The notes beneath the pieces are model-generated. The model searched no databases and was not told where the DNA came from. It saw nothing but the letters and a program-made list of their open reading frames with translations. A DNA stretch of 64,000 nt from Herbaspirillum rhizosphaerae_A (GTDB lineage Bacteria; Pseudomonadota; Gammaproteobacteria; Burkholderiales; Burkholderiaceae_D): contig NZ_JAQQFR010000006.1 in NCBI RefSeq assembly GCF_046025915.1, positions 266,888 to 330,887 on the forward strand, in the 5' to 3' direction. Both the position numbers and the translations under genes were made by a program. Below are positions 63,923 to 64,000 of this stretch, one piece after another (positions within the stretch are counted from its first letter, which is position 1; every line of letters begins with the position of its first letter).

Positions 63923-64000
63923 ATGAAAGTTTTTTACGACAAAGACGCAGACCTGTCCCTGATCAAGAACAAGAACGTGACCATCATTGGTTACGGTTCA
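63923..64000 (+). CDS. ilvC: Ketol-acid reductoisomerase (N-terminus, cut by window end)
   Basis: The first 26 codons of ilvC are present, beginning MKVFYDKDADLSLI and reaching VTIIGYGS, the start of the NADPH-binding GxGxxG motif. It is the third gene of the ilvIHC operon, 79 bases after ilvH, with the gap AT-rich and possibly carrying an extra promoter. Confidence 0.93.
   Translation, partial: MKVFYDKDADLSLIKNKNVTIIGYGS

Overview
The window is a contiguous piece of a betaproteobacterial chromosome, most likely from the family Oxalobacteraceae (Herbaspirillum/Collimonas-like). This rests on moderately high GC, strong third-position GC bias, the sigma factor/DUF3619/DUF3106/RDD run upstream of ilvIHC, and dispersed intergenic repeats of a type I associate with that group. 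The genus assignment is inference. I see no rRNA, tRNA, CRISPR array, prophage or transposase gene. The DNA reads as core chromosome with accessory transport and redox operons.

Layout. 1-2.2 kb: tail of a Pro/Ala-rich protein, then a solitary MetQ/NlpA-type binding protein and a DUF2233 protein on the minus strand. 2.7-7.6 kb: a complete branched-chain amino acid ABC operon (livKHMGF). 7.8-10 kb: two small coiled-coil proteins of unknown function, a PaiB-like flavin protein, and a 232-bp MITE-like element with 27-bp inverted ends. 10-19 kb: hpd with a divergent Lrp-type regulator, an ada-alkB alkylation repair operon, a fosmidomycin-resistance-type MFS pump, a poxvirus-type topoisomerase IB, dadA with its own divergent Lrp regulator, and a MarR regulator. 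19.7-25.5 kb: a peptide/dipeptide ABC operon (dppABCDF type). An 81-bp dispersed repeat lies between dppA and dppB, and an inverted copy lies after dppF. 25.7-30.5 kb: an FdhF/YdeP-type molybdopterin oxidoreductase with a tiny winged-helix partner, a MocR/PdxR regulator and a divergent glutathione S-transferase.

30.8-35.7 kb holds what I consider the most interesting system: a Fur-box-preceded operon encoding a PepSY membrane protein, a DUF2271 protein, a DUF4198 protein, ApbE (FAD:protein FMN transferase) and a membrane-anchored diflavin reductase. The DUF2271 protein carries a D-x-x-S-G-A-T motif of the kind ApbE flavinylates. I infer an iron-regulated trans-membrane electron chain ending in a covalently flavinylated periplasmic carrier, plausibly for reducing ferric-siderophore or other periplasmic iron.

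35.8-43 kb: CNNM/CBS transporter-like protein, exported ATP-dependent DNA ligase, TM2 protein, EamA exporter with divergent AraC regulator, DHA2 MFS pump, DUF4197 protein. 43.6-47 kb: an osmoprotectant (OpuC/YehWXYZ-type) ABC operon. 47-60 kb: GNAT, RhlE helicase, small lipoproteins, SMR pump with HxlR regulator, hydrolase, VOC protein, SuhB, TrmJ, RsuA, Hsp33, gamma-carbonic anhydrase, DUF455 ferritin-like protein, lipase, RDD protein. 60.1-61.1 kb: an ECF-type sigma factor in an overlapping operon with DUF3619 (possible anti-sigma) and DUF3106. 61.4-64 kb: ilvI-ilvH-ilvC (ilvC truncated by the window edge), preceded by a long structured leader that looks like a cis-regulatory RNA.

All family calls come from reading the translated sequences and motifs. 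No database search was run.
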